Source of the DNA: Polaribacter sp.
GTDB lineage: Bacteria > Bacteroidota > Bacteroidia > Flavobacteriales > Flavobacteriaceae
Reading direction: 5' to 3'
DNA: 64,000 bases
Assembly (NCBI RefSeq): GCF_024639685.1
Contig: NZ_JAHEHX010000018.1
Location: 62,001 to 126,000, forward strand
Of the stretch, positions 34,219 to 43,134 are shown piece after piece (position 1 is the first letter of the stretch; each line of letters opens with the position of its first letter). The notes beneath the pieces are model-generated. The model saw only the letters and a list, made by a program, of their open reading frames with translations. It was not told where the DNA came from and ran no database searches. The position numbers and the translations under genes are program-made.

Positions 34219-35103
34219 ATGGCAAAAGCAACCAAAAAACAAGCTTTAGGAAGAGGATTATCTGCTTTGTTACAAGAAAGCCCTAATATAAACTCTGCAT
34301 CAGATAAAAACGCAGATAAATTAGTGGGAAGTATTATTGAATTGGAATTAAGTTCTATTGAAGTAAACCCATACCAACCAAGGACTTATTTTGATGAAGA
34401 AGCTTTAAATGAACTTGCAAATTCAATTAAAGAACTTGGGGTTATTCAACCAATTACTGTAAGAAAACTAGATGGCAGTAAGTTTCAATTAGTTTCTGGT
34501 GAACGAAGATTTAGAGCCTCAAAATTAATTGGTAACACAACAATACCTGCCTATATAAGAATTGCGAATGACCAAGAAATGCTAGAAATGGCATTAGTAG
34601 AAAACATTCAGCGAAAAAATTTAGATCCTATAGAAGTAGCGCTTTCTTATCAACGCTTAATTGACGAAATTCAATTGACTCAAGAGGAATTGAGTACTAG
34701 AGTTGGTAAAAAACGCTCTACAGTAACCAATTACTTGAGACTTTTAAAATTAGATCCTATTTTACAAACAGGTATGAGAGATGGCTTTATTTCTATGGGA
34801 CATGGACGTGCTATGATTAACATAGAGGATACAGAAGATCAACTAACAATTTATGAAAAAATTTTAGAACAAAAATTATCTGTAAGACAAACTGAAGAAC
34901 TTGTAAAAGAGTTAAAAACAGGAACAATTGCTAAACCAAAAAAGAAAGTAATACCTGCTTTTATAAAAAACAATAAACAAACATTTAATGACTTTTTTGG
35001 TCATAAAATTGATATTAGTGTAAGTCCTAATGGAAAAGGGAAAATTAGTATTCCGTTTCATTCTGAAGAAGATTTTAATAGAATTAAAAAACTACTCGAG
35101 TAA
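34219..35103 (+). CDS. parB: Chromosome-partitioning protein ParB (Spo0J)
   Basis: A 294-residue ParB, a CTP-dependent DNA clamp that loads at parS. The N-terminal domain has IEVNPYQPRTYFDEEALNELANSIKELGVIQPITVR and the CTP/phosphate-binding SGERRFRASKL and ENIQRKNLDPIEVALSYQ. The HTH that recognises parS (EELSTRVGKKRSTVTNYLRLLKL) and a C-terminal dimerisation domain follow. It is in an operon with parA, DUF5683 and dapB with essentially no gaps. Confidence 0.97.
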   Translation: MAKATKKQALGRGLSALLQESPNINSASDKNADKLVGSIIELELSSIEVNPYQPRTYFDEEALNELANSIKELGVIQPITVRKLDGSKFQLVSGERRFRASKLIGNTTIPAYIRIANDQEMLEMALVENIQRKNLDPIEVALSYQRLIDEIQLTQEELSTRVGKKRSTVTNYLRLLKLDPILQTGMRDGFISMGHGRAMINIEDTEDQLTIYEKILEQKLSVRQTEELVKELKTGTIAKPKKKVIPAFIKNNKQTFNDFFGHKIDISVSPNGKGKISIPFHSEEDFNRIKKLLE

Positions 35104-35703
35104 GTGTTCCTTAAAAAATCTATACTTTTCGTTATAATTGCTTTTTTATCTCTGAGTTTATCTGCTCAGAAAGATTCAATTACAGATGTAAAAAAAATTC
35201 AAGATTTAAAGATTAAAGGTAAGATTAAAACCACACAAGGTATTTATAATCCTTTAGCACCCTCTAAAGCTGCCTTTTATTCAGCTATTTTTCCTGGATT
35301 AGGACAAATGTATAATAAAAAATACTGGAAGGCTCCTATTGTTTGGGGAGCATTGGCAATACCTATATATTATCATCAAATTAATAACTCTGATTATAGG
35401 AGGTTTAGAAATGCCTATCGGTTAAGAAAAAATGGGCTAGTTGATGAATTTACAGTAAATGGTATAGAAACGGTTTCTACACAAACTCTAGAAACTGCAC
35501 AAAAACAATTAAGAGAAAATAGAGATTTATCATTATTATCAGGAGTCATAATTTATATACTACAAATAGTAGAAGCAAGTGTTAATGCACATTTAATGCA
35601 GTTTAATACTGATGATAACTTAACTTTAAAACCTACTTTAATTCAAGATCCAATCTCTTTTGATGCGCCTGCAGTAGGGTTAACAATTAAATACAACTTT
35701 TAG
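35104..35703 (+). CDS. DUF5683 domain protein (predicted membrane protein)
   Basis: A 199-residue protein starting with GTG directly on the parB stop. It has an N-terminal signal-like segment (SILFVIIAFLSLSLSAQ) and the conserved block PSKAAFYSAIFPGLGQMYNKKYWKAPIVWGA, then two more hydrophobic stretches. This is the DUF5683 family, found next to parB and dapB in many Bacteroidota. The function is unknown. Tight packing (abutting both neighbours) implies translational coupling. Confidence 0.85.
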   Translation: MFLKKSILFVIIAFLSLSLSAQKDSITDVKKIQDLKIKGKIKTTQGIYNPLAPSKAAFYSAIFPGLGQMYNKKYWKAPIVWGALAIPIYYHQINNSDYRRFRNAYRLRKNGLVDEFTVNGIETVSTQTLETAQKQLRENRDLSLLSGVIIYILQIVEASVNAHLMQFNTDDNLTLKPTLIQDPISFDAPAVGLTIKYNF

Positions 35704-36405
35704 ATGAAAATTGCACTTTTAGGATATGGAAGAATGGGAAAAGAAATTGAAAAAATTGCAATTTCTAGAGGTCATGAAATAGTAATTCGAAAGGAGGAAG
35801 CAACAAAAATCGATATTACTTTAGCTGATGTTGCTATTGATTTTAGTGTTCCTTCTTCTGCATTTGAAAATATTACCAACTGTTTTAAAAATGATGTTCC
35901 AGTAGTGTCTGGAACTACTGGTTGGTTAGAAAAATATGAAGAAGTGTTAAAAGTTTGTGAAACTAACAAAGGAGCTTTTATATACGCATCCAATTTTAGT
36001 TTAGGTGTCAATATTTTCTTTGAACTAAACAAACAGTTTGCCAAATTGATGAATAATATAGACAATTATTCTATTGCCATGGAAGAAACACACCATACTA
36101 AAAAATTAGATGCACCAAGTGGAACTGCGATTACTTTAGCAGAAGATATTATTGCTAAAACAGATAAAGAAAATTGGGCATTAGGTAAAAGTGATACAGC
36201 TTCTACAATACCTATTGTTGCCAAAAGAGTTCCAGATGTACCTGGCACTCACTCAGTTTGGTATCAGTCTGAAGTAGATAGTATAGAAATAAAACATACT
36301 GCTCATAATAGAAAAGGGTTTGCTTTGGGAGCTGTGGTAGCTGCAGAATGGTTACTTAATAAAACAGGAGTATTTACAATGAAAGATGTGTTAAACATCT
36401 CATAA
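35704..36405 (+). CDS. dapB: 4-hydroxy-tetrahydrodipicolinate reductase
   Basis: A 233-residue DapB, the NAD(P)H-dependent reductase of the lysine/meso-diaminopimelate pathway. The N-terminal Rossmann motif is GYGRMGKEIEK, followed by VAIDFSVPSSAF, SGTTGWLE and ASNFSLGVNIFFELN. The catalytic EETHHTKKLDAPSGTA has the His pair and Lys. The short version is normal for Bacteroidota. The start codon directly abuts the DUF5683 stop. Confidence 0.96.
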   Translation: MKIALLGYGRMGKEIEKIAISRGHEIVIRKEEATKIDITLADVAIDFSVPSSAFENITNCFKNDVPVVSGTTGWLEKYEEVLKVCETNKGAFIYASNFSLGVNIFFELNKQFAKLMNNIDNYSIAMEETHHTKKLDAPSGTAITLAEDIIAKTDKENWALGKSDTASTIPIVAKRVPDVPGTHSVWYQSEVDSIEIKHTAHNRKGFALGAVVAAEWLLNKTGVFTMKDVLNIS

Positions 36406-36485
36406 ATACTGTAACTTTTTTTATTATTTTGCGCCTTATAAAACATTAAAGATTCTTTTCTTCTTGAAAAAATAAAATATACGTT

Positions 36486-38186
36486 ATGACATTTACACAA
36501 TGGTTTCTATTTTTCTTAGTTGTACAATTAATTCATTTTTTAGGAACTTGGAAATTATATATTAAGGCTGGAAGAAAAGCTTGGGAAGCTGCAGTACCTG
36601 TTTACAATGCAGTTGTATTAATGAAGATTATTAATCGTCCAAAATGGTGGGTAGTACTTCTATTTATTCCTATTGTAAACCTATTAATGTTTCCTGTTAT
36701 TTGGATAGAAACCATTAGGACTTTTGGATTTTACAGAAAAATAGATTCTTTATTTGCCACAGGAACACTTGGATTATATATATTTTATATTAATTATTTT
36801 ACAGAAGCAACATTTAATTCTGATAGAAGTTTAAAACCTCGCTCTGAACTAGGAGAATGGATAAGTTCTATCACTTTCGCCATTATTGCAGCTACTTTGG
36901 TGCATACCTATTTTATGCAACCATTTACTATTCCTACGTCTTCATTAGAGAAATCTTTACTAGTTGGAGATTATTTATTTGTAAGTAAGTTTCATTACGG
37001 AGCCAGGGTTCCATCTACTGTAATTGCTGCTCCAATGGTTCATGACTCATTACCTCTTACAGGAACTAAATCGTATTTAAAAAGTCCACAATTGCCTTAC
37101 ACTAGGTTGCCAGGTTTACAAAAAATTAAAAATAATGATATTGTTTGTTTTAATTGGCCTGCAGATTCATTAGCCACTATGTGGGGAGATACCTCTGGTA
37201 GATTTACCTATAAACCTTTTGATAAAAAAACAAACTATGTAAAACGTTCTGTGGGAATTGCAGGAGATTCTTTAGAAATGAAGAACGGTTATATTTATAT
37301 TAATGGCAAAAAAAACGAATTACCTTATAGAGCAAAACTTCAATTCTATTATACATTTGAGTGTAAAGAACCTATAAGTCAAAGCTCATTTCCAAAATTT
37401 TTATTAAACAAAGAAAGAACAGGTGTTTATAAAATTTTATCTGAATATTGGAATAATGAAAAAGTCCAAAATGCTATTAAAGAAAATGGAAGCCTTTCAA
37501 AAATTGGCGAAGATTCTTTATATACAGAAGTTGCTGGAGGTATAAATCCGCAATTTGCTCAACGTTTAAAAATGATTAGTGTTGAAAATAAAATCAACAT
37601 TAATATGACAAATGAAGAAGTAGAACGTCTTAAAAAATATCCACTCACGATTTCTGTTAAAAAAGTAAATCATGGAGCTGATGATGCCATATTTCCTCAC
37701 ATAAAAGAATTAGGTTGGAGCCAAGATAATTTTGGACCTATTTACATTCCTAAAAAGGGTGCTACAGTTGAACTAAACTCAGAAACAATTCCTTTTTATG
37801 AGCAGATTATAAAAAATTATGAAGGAAACAATTTAATGGTAAATGGAAACGATATTTTTGTAAACGGACAGAAAGTAACTTCTTACACTTTTAAACAAGA
37901 TTACTATTACTTAATTGGAGATAACAGACACAACTCATTAGATGCTAGATATTGGGGTTATGTACCTTTTGACCATGTACTAGGAAAACCTGTAATGATT
38001 TGGTTTAGTTGGGATGCAGATGCACCTTCATTCTCTGATAAATTAAAATCTATAAGATGGGATAGGATGTTTACTACTGTTCATGGTGAAGGAGAACCAG
38101 TTTCTTACAGATATATAGTATTTGCTTTAATTGCTCTTTATATTGGTTACAGTTTCTACAAAGGAAAGAAGAAAAAATCTGAATAA
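36486..38186 (+). CDS. lepB: Signal peptidase I, large Bacteroidota form
   Basis: A 566-residue inner-membrane signal peptidase. It begins with a multi-span N-terminal region (residues about 1-110, DUF5684-like) before the peptidase core. The catalytic Ser lies in QPFTIPTSSLEKSLLVGDYLFVSKF, with Leu in place of the usual Met after the serine. The general-base Lys is in TNYVKRSVGIAGDSLEM. The last box is YLIGDNRHNSLDARYWGYVP, and a C-terminal membrane span follows (YIVFALIALYIGYSFY). About 190 residues are inserted between the Lys and the GDN boxes. It lies downstream of dapB. Confidence 0.95.
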   Translation: MTFTQWFLFFLVVQLIHFLGTWKLYIKAGRKAWEAAVPVYNAVVLMKIINRPKWWVVLLFIPIVNLLMFPVIWIETIRTFGFYRKIDSLFATGTLGLYIFYINYFTEATFNSDRSLKPRSELGEWISSITFAIIAATLVHTYFMQPFTIPTSSLEKSLLVGDYLFVSKFHYGARVPSTVIAAPMVHDSLPLTGTKSYLKSPQLPYTRLPGLQKIKNNDIVCFNWPADSLATMWGDTSGRFTYKPFDKKTNYVKRSVGIAGDSLEMKNGYIYINGKKNELPYRAKLQFYYTFECKEPISQSSFPKFLLNKERTGVYKILSEYWNNEKVQNAIKENGSLSKIGEDSLYTEVAGGINPQFAQRLKMISVENKININMTNEEVERLKKYPLTISVKKVNHGADDAIFPHIKELGWSQDNFGPIYIPKKGATVELNSETIPFYEQIIKNYEGNNLMVNGNDIFVNGQKVTSYTFKQDYYYLIGDNRHNSLDARYWGYVPFDHVLGKPVMIWFSWDADAPSFSDKLKSIRWDRMFTTVHGEGEPVSYRYIVFALIALYIGYSFYKGKKKKSE

Positions 38187-38214
38187 TTATTTAGTTATAA
38201 ACTTATAACAAAGA

Positions 38215-38811
38215 ATGGCTTTATTCATACCAACCTACTTCTCACCTATTTCTCAGTATTCAGAAATGATAAATGCTAGTGAGATTGTATTTGAAATGGA
38301 AGATAATTTTCAGAAACAAAGCTATCGAAACAGATGTTACATTTACAATTCTAATGGCAAACAACTTTTAAGCATACCTGTAAAACACATATATAAAGAG
38401 GGTCGTAAAAAAACAAAAGATACTCTAGTAGAAAATAATTTTCCTTGGCAAGACCAACACTTTAAGTCCTTAAAATCTGCTTATAGAACTTCACCTTTCT
38501 TTGATTTTTTAGAAGAAGAAATAGCGCCAATTTTTAACAAGAGATATAAATATTTACAGGATGTAAATATTGATACTTTTTTATTTGTAAAAGATATTTT
38601 ACAATTAGAAGAAAGCTTTACACAAACAAACTCTTACAAACATGAATTTGATTCTAAAGATTTTAGAATTCTAGCAGATAGAAAACACGAACCCCAAAAA
38701 AAAATTGACAAATACATACAGATGTTTGACGACAAACATGGTTTTATTCCTAATTTATCCATCTTAGATTTAATATTTATGGAAGGTCCAAATGCATTAA
38801 GTTACTTGTAA
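38215..38811 (+). CDS. WbqC-like family protein
   Basis: A 198-residue protein of the WbqC family, which occurs in surface-polysaccharide loci and near lepB in Flavobacteriia. Characteristic segments are IPTYFSPISQYSEMINASEIVFEMEDNFQKQSYRNRCYIY, LLSIPVKH and WQDQHFKSLKSAYRTSPFFDFL. The biochemical role is not established. After the TAA at 38809-38811 the same frame stays open for 31 codons and ends in a TGA that overlaps the next gene's ATG (ATGA), so the stop may be a recent nonsense mutation. Confidence 0.82.
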   Translation: MALFIPTYFSPISQYSEMINASEIVFEMEDNFQKQSYRNRCYIYNSNGKQLLSIPVKHIYKEGRKKTKDTLVENNFPWQDQHFKSLKSAYRTSPFFDFLEEEIAPIFNKRYKYLQDVNIDTFLFVKDILQLEESFTQTNSYKHEFDSKDFRILADRKHEPQKKIDKYIQMFDDKHGFIPNLSILDLIFMEGPNALSYL

Positions 38812-38903
38812 TTTTCTGATTTTAATCCTTATTTAGAGAAAAGTATTGGTCATCAAAATAAAGACATTACACAAAAAGGGCATTCTTTTAATAAACTAAA
38901 AAC

Positions 38904-39209
38904 ATGATAAACTTTATCATTCACTATTCCCTACATTTCCTATTTCCCCTACTCATATGCTTTGTATTTTTTAAAACAAAATGGAAAACTGCTTACCTAG
39001 TTTTTCTGGCTTCTATGTTAGTAGATGCAGATCATTTATTAGCAAATCCAATCTTTGCTGAAAACAGATGTAGTATTAATTTTCATCCTTTACACACCTA
39101 TTATGCAATTTGTATTTATTTTATAGGATTGTTTTTTAAAAAAACAAGACTACTAGCAATAGCACTACTGTTTCACATGCTAACTGACTTTATTGATTGC
39201 TATTTGTAA
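38904..39209 (+). CDS. DUF6122 family small membrane protein
   Basis: A 101-residue protein with about three or four hydrophobic segments. Conserved polar motifs are in MLVDADHLLANPIFAENRCSINFHPLHT and FHMLTDFIDCYL, resembling a metal-dependent membrane hydrolase (YdjM-like) arrangement of His/Asp. I place it in DUF6122; function unknown. Its last 20 bases overlap the 3' end of the convergent flippase gene. Confidence 0.75.
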   Translation: MINFIIHYSLHFLFPLLICFVFFKTKWKTAYLVFLASMLVDADHLLANPIFAENRCSINFHPLHTYYAICIYFIGLFFKKTRLLAIALLFHMLTDFIDCYL

Positions 39210-40686
39210 AGCGCTTATAAAGTCTTGTAAAATCATTAGAAATATTAAATTTAATAATAATATAAAAGTATAATAATCCAATTAATATGCTTTTTAAAGT
39301 AATATTAATAATTGGGTGAATTGGAAATTTAAATATGTAAATATCAGTAAGATTAAAATCCCAAAAGTTAAACCCTAAATACATTAAGGCTATTATTAGG
39401 AGCATTATCAATGATTTATTTGTAAAAGGAGTCATAGAAAATTTACTTTTTACAAACAAAATTTTACCTGTATTGGCTGCAAAAATGACTATTAATGTAG
39501 CTAAAGCCAAACCATCTGTACCCATTTCTAAATTGTAATAAAACAATCTGTTTAAAAAATATACAGACAAAGCCATACCAACACTAAATGGTAAAGTAAT
39601 CCTATAATATTTAGAATTATTAATGATAGCTCCATTATTTCCTAAAAATCCATTATACATTTTAAGTAGCGAAATCATAAAAACAACTAATGCACCTCCT
39701 GAATATTCTTGTGGTAATAAATTGAATAATTGCTGCACATTAGTATTAATTAAAACAAAAAAGAAACCACTTATTAGTAGTAAATTTATAGAGCTCTTTT
39801 TATACAAAGAAGCAACCTCTGCGTGATTTTCTTCGTTTAATGTTTTAGAGGTTAAAGGTTGTAGAATATTTAACATTGCTCTACTTGGTGCCTCTATAAA
39901 AGATCCAATAAAAACAGCAACAGCGTAATAAGCTGCTTTTTCTAAAGATTCTTTACCTGGAATCATAAATTTATCTATATCTAGAATTATAGCTCCTGCA
40001 CTACCTGCAAGAATAATATAGATAGAATAACGCATTATTTCATTAAAGTTCTCAGGTCTAGAAAAAGTAAATTTTGGAAAATATAGCCTAAAAGCATAAA
40101 ACATCATTACAAACATTCTTAGAAAATAAGCCCCTGTTAAGTAATATATAAATTCTGCCTTTGTAATAAAATCAAAATAAACTGCAAAAAGTAACATCAT
40201 TACTACAACTCTATTCCATAATTCTTTTAAAATATTACCAAAAACTGACTGAAATTGCACTTTTGCCCAAGCATAAAAAACCTCAAAGTAAGCACATGTA
40301 AACGCTATAAGATAAATAACAAACGTATAATCTTTTATAATAAGGTTTTCTTCAGACAAATAATTACTAATTTGTCCGTAAAAAACATTACCTAAAAACC
40401 CAATTGGTAATGCAACCAAAAGAGGCAGGAAAAGAATTGAAGATAAAAACTTATCTTTCTCTACCTTTTTGTAATAACTAGAGAAAAACTTAACAATAGT
40501 ATGATGAATACCTAAAGCTATTAAAGGCATTAATAAATTTGATGAAGACAGTAGAAAAGTAACCAAACCATAGTATTCCTCCTCTAAAAAACGAGTGTAT
40601 AAGAACAATGTATTTATTCCTCCAAAGGCAAAACCTAAATAGATAAATAGGGTATTCTTAAATGATTGTTTTAAAACTATTCCCAT
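39190..40686 (-). CDS. Polysaccharide flippase (MATE/Wzx-like)
   Basis: A 498-residue integral membrane protein with about 12-14 transmembrane helices. It resembles the oligosaccharide/lipopolysaccharide exporters of the MOP superfamily (for example the N-terminal FKNTLFIYLGFAFGGINTLFLYTRFL). It would flip lipid-linked glycans across the inner membrane. It sits 1 base downstream of two glycosyltransferases and the YfhO gene, supporting a role in a surface glycan pathway. Confidence 0.85.
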   Translation of the reverse strand: MGIVLKQSFKNTLFIYLGFAFGGINTLFLYTRFLEEEYYGLVTFLLSSSNLLMPLIALGIHHTIVKFFSSYYKKVEKDKFLSSILFLPLLVALPIGFLGNVFYGQISNYLSEENLIIKDYTFVIYLIAFTCAYFEVFYAWAKVQFQSVFGNILKELWNRVVVMMLLFAVYFDFITKAEFIYYLTGAYFLRMFVMMFYAFRLYFPKFTFSRPENFNEIMRYSIYIILAGSAGAIILDIDKFMIPGKESLEKAAYYAVAVFIGSFIEAPSRAMLNILQPLTSKTLNEENHAEVASLYKKSSINLLLISGFFFVLINTNVQQLFNLLPQEYSGGALVVFMISLLKMYNGFLGNNGAIINNSKYYRITLPFSVGMALSVYFLNRLFYYNLEMGTDGLALATLIVIFAANTGKILFVKSKFSMTPFTNKSLIMLLIIALMYLGFNFWDFNLTDIYIFKFPIHPIINITLKSILIGLLYFYIIIKFNISNDFTRLYKRFTNSNQ

Positions 40687-40687
40687 T

Positions 40688-41947
40688 TTATAGAGATTTT
40701 ATAACTGCAGCTAATTGTTCTGTTAACTGTTTTCTATGATACTGATCTATATTTTTTGAGGTTACTTCTAAGCCATTACCTTTAAAATCTTCGTACATCT
40801 TCAAGATCTTTGTTTTAAGACCAGTTTTATCGTTATAATCAATAACGTCACCAGCTTCTGTATTTTGTAAAATTTCTGACAAATCACTTTCTTTAGGCCC
40901 AATTGCTAAAATAGGTCTTTTTGTAGTTAAGTACTCAAAAAGTTTACCTGTTAAAATTCCTTCAGCATTTTCTACATTAGGGATTAATAATAATAATACT
41001 TGAGACTTTTTCTGGAATTCAATGGCTTTTTGGTGAGAAACATAACCAACAAAATTTGAATTATTAGTTAATTGATTTATTTCAATCTCTTTTAGAACTT
41101 CATCAGAAATATCACCAATAAAATTTAATTCTAAATCTCGTTGAAAACTTTCATTTTCTAGACAAACATCCTTTAAAACATCAAATAAAATTTTTGGATT
41201 ACTTTGTTTTGGCAATAGACCAATATATGAAATAGAAAATTTAGCATCTAGCTTAACATTAAAATCTTGAAAAACTTCATCATCAAAACCATTTGTAATG
41301 ACCTCTACTCTATTAGCGTTTTTGCTAAACTCTTTTTTCAAAGAGTTACTTACAGTTAATACACAATCAGCGTTGTTTAACACTGATTCTTCTAGTTTTA
41401 AGTTTTTCTTTCTGGTAAAATCTAGCTGTTTAAACTGTTTGTTGTAATATAGAGTTGACCATGGGTCTCTAAAATCTGCTAGCCACTTTATATTAGTTTG
41501 TTTCTGCAATTGCTGTGCAATTAAATGCATGCTATGTGGTGGTCCTGTTGAAATAACTGCATTAATTTTATGTGTATTTAAATAATTTTTTAAAAAATTA
41601 ACTGAAGAAGTTACCCAAAACACTTTTGGATCTGGAATAAAAAAATTACCTCTAATAAATGATAATAATTTACTATTTGTATTGTTAGAAACACCTTTCT
41701 TCTGTTGTTGCTTTTTCTTCCAAAAAAGAATATTAGTTGGCTCCCAAATTGGTTGCTTTAAAATAGTGATATTGTTAGGAACCTGGCTTTCTAATGAAAC
41801 ATCACATTTAGGATAGTTTGCATCATCTACTGTGTAAACAATTGGCTCAATACCAAAATCTTGTAAATATTTTACAAATTTTAACCAACGTTGAACGCCA
41901 GAACCACCTGCAGGTGGCCAATAATATGTAATTATTACTACTTTCAA
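40688..41947 (-). CDS. Glycosyltransferase, GT4-like
   Basis: A 419-residue GT-B fold glycosyltransferase. The N-terminal acceptor domain has TYYWPPAGGSGVQRWLKFVKYL, and the donor-binding domain has ADFRDPWSTLYYN, VITNGFDDEVF and AEGILTGKLFEYLTTKRPILAIGP. The start is TTG (41945-41947), overlapping the upstream gene's TGA as TTGA. Sugar and acceptor are unknown. It is part of the flippase-GT-GT-YfhO cluster. Confidence 0.88.
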   Translation of the reverse strand: MKVVIITYYWPPAGGSGVQRWLKFVKYLQDFGIEPIVYTVDDANYPKCDVSLESQVPNNITILKQPIWEPTNILFWKKKQQQKKGVSNNTNSKLLSFIRGNFFIPDPKVFWVTSSVNFLKNYLNTHKINAVISTGPPHSMHLIAQQLQKQTNIKWLADFRDPWSTLYYNKQFKQLDFTRKKNLKLEESVLNNADCVLTVSNSLKKEFSKNANRVEVITNGFDDEVFQDFNVKLDAKFSISYIGLLPKQSNPKILFDVLKDVCLENESFQRDLELNFIGDISDEVLKEIEINQLTNNSNFVGYVSHQKAIEFQKKSQVLLLLIPNVENAEGILTGKLFEYLTTKRPILAIGPKESDLSEILQNTEAGDVIDYNDKTGLKTKILKMYEDFKGNGLEVTSKNIDQYHRKQLTEQLAAVIKSL

Positions 41948-43134
41948 ACCTGAAGGTTATTATAAAAGTTTAAGAGTTTTTGAGAGGTAATTTCCCACGA
42001 AAATTCATTTTTTATAAAATCTTCACCATTCTTACCTAATTTTTCTCTTAACCCTTTGTCCTTATAAAGCTGTATTACTTTTAAGGAAAAATCTACAGAA
42101 TCTTTCTCATTATGTACTAAACCAGAATGCTTTTTAGTTACTAGTTTTTTTTGTGCTATTGCGTTACTTACTAATAATGGTTTTGCAAAACTCATGTATT
42201 GAAAAATCTTATTTGCATAAGCGACATCATGTTGTAAGTTTCTGTGTAAAGGAGAAATACAAACATCACTCGCTTTAATATAGGATTGAAAGAGGGTTAC
42301 ATCTTTCCAACCCTCAAAATCTACAAATTTTTCAATTTTCAAATCTTTAACCTCTTGTTTTAAAATTGAATCAGTAGTATTCTTACCAACAATTACTAAT
42401 TTTATATTTGGAATCTCTTTTCTAAGTTTAGGTATTGCAGCAATGGCTGTTTGTAGACCTCTTCTTAAGTGTGTATCTCCTAAATATAATAATACAAAAT
42501 GTTTTTTATACTTAACTAATATGCTTTTGTCAATTGTGAAATTTTTATAAAAAGAAGTTCTAATTGTATTAGGTACTAAAACAAATTTACTTTTTTGAGA
42601 TGGTAATCGCGTTTTAAGAGTTTTTATAAATTCTGGAGAAACTGTTATCACCTTATCTGCCTTAAAAATAAACTCTTCTTCTTTATTTTTCCATTTTTTT
42701 GGAGAAATAAGGTACTTTCCTGGAAATTTCTGTAAGTGAGGATACAGCTTCATAACTTCAGGAAGATTGTCATGTAAATCTAATACAATTGGTAATGTCG
42801 TTTGCTTGTTTGCCTTAAAAACAGCCTCCGCAACTCTAATATCATGAATATGTAAAACTTGTACTTTAGTTTCTTTTATAAATTTTCGCACTTTCTGTTG
42901 CATTAAAAAAGTATAAATAGGAATCGTATATGCTAAAGCAGATAATTTATACTCAAACTTATTAGAAGAATAACGTTTTACATTTATTCCATTTATAAGT
43001 TCGTTTTTCTGTTCTTTAGAATATGATAAGCAAAACAGGAAGACGTCGTGTCCGTTTTGGACTAAAGAAACTGCTTCATTCTCTACTCTTGGGTCTGGAG
43101 GAAAACTAGCATCGAGAACCATTCCTATTCTCAT
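41944..43134 (-). CDS. Glycosyltransferase, GT4-like
   Basis: A 396-residue GT-B glycosyltransferase. Family features are MVLDASFPPDPRVENEAVSLVQNGHDV, VLHIHDIRVAEAVF, VPNTIRTSFY, the VLLYLGDTHLRRGLQTAIAA nucleotide-sugar domain start and HDVAYANKIFQYMSFAKPLLVS. It overlaps both neighbours by 4 bases (ATGA with YfhO, TTGA with the next GT), implying a coupled operon. Donor and acceptor are unknown. Confidence 0.88.
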   Translation of the reverse strand: MRIGMVLDASFPPDPRVENEAVSLVQNGHDVFLFCLSYSKEQKNELINGINVKRYSSNKFEYKLSALAYTIPIYTFLMQQKVRKFIKETKVQVLHIHDIRVAEAVFKANKQTTLPIVLDLHDNLPEVMKLYPHLQKFPGKYLISPKKWKNKEEEFIFKADKVITVSPEFIKTLKTRLPSQKSKFVLVPNTIRTSFYKNFTIDKSILVKYKKHFVLLYLGDTHLRRGLQTAIAAIPKLRKEIPNIKLVIVGKNTTDSILKQEVKDLKIEKFVDFEGWKDVTLFQSYIKASDVCISPLHRNLQHDVAYANKIFQYMSFAKPLLVSNAIAQKKLVTKKHSGLVHNEKDSVDFSLKVIQLYKDKGLREKLGKNGEDFIKNEFSWEITSQKLLNFYNNLQV

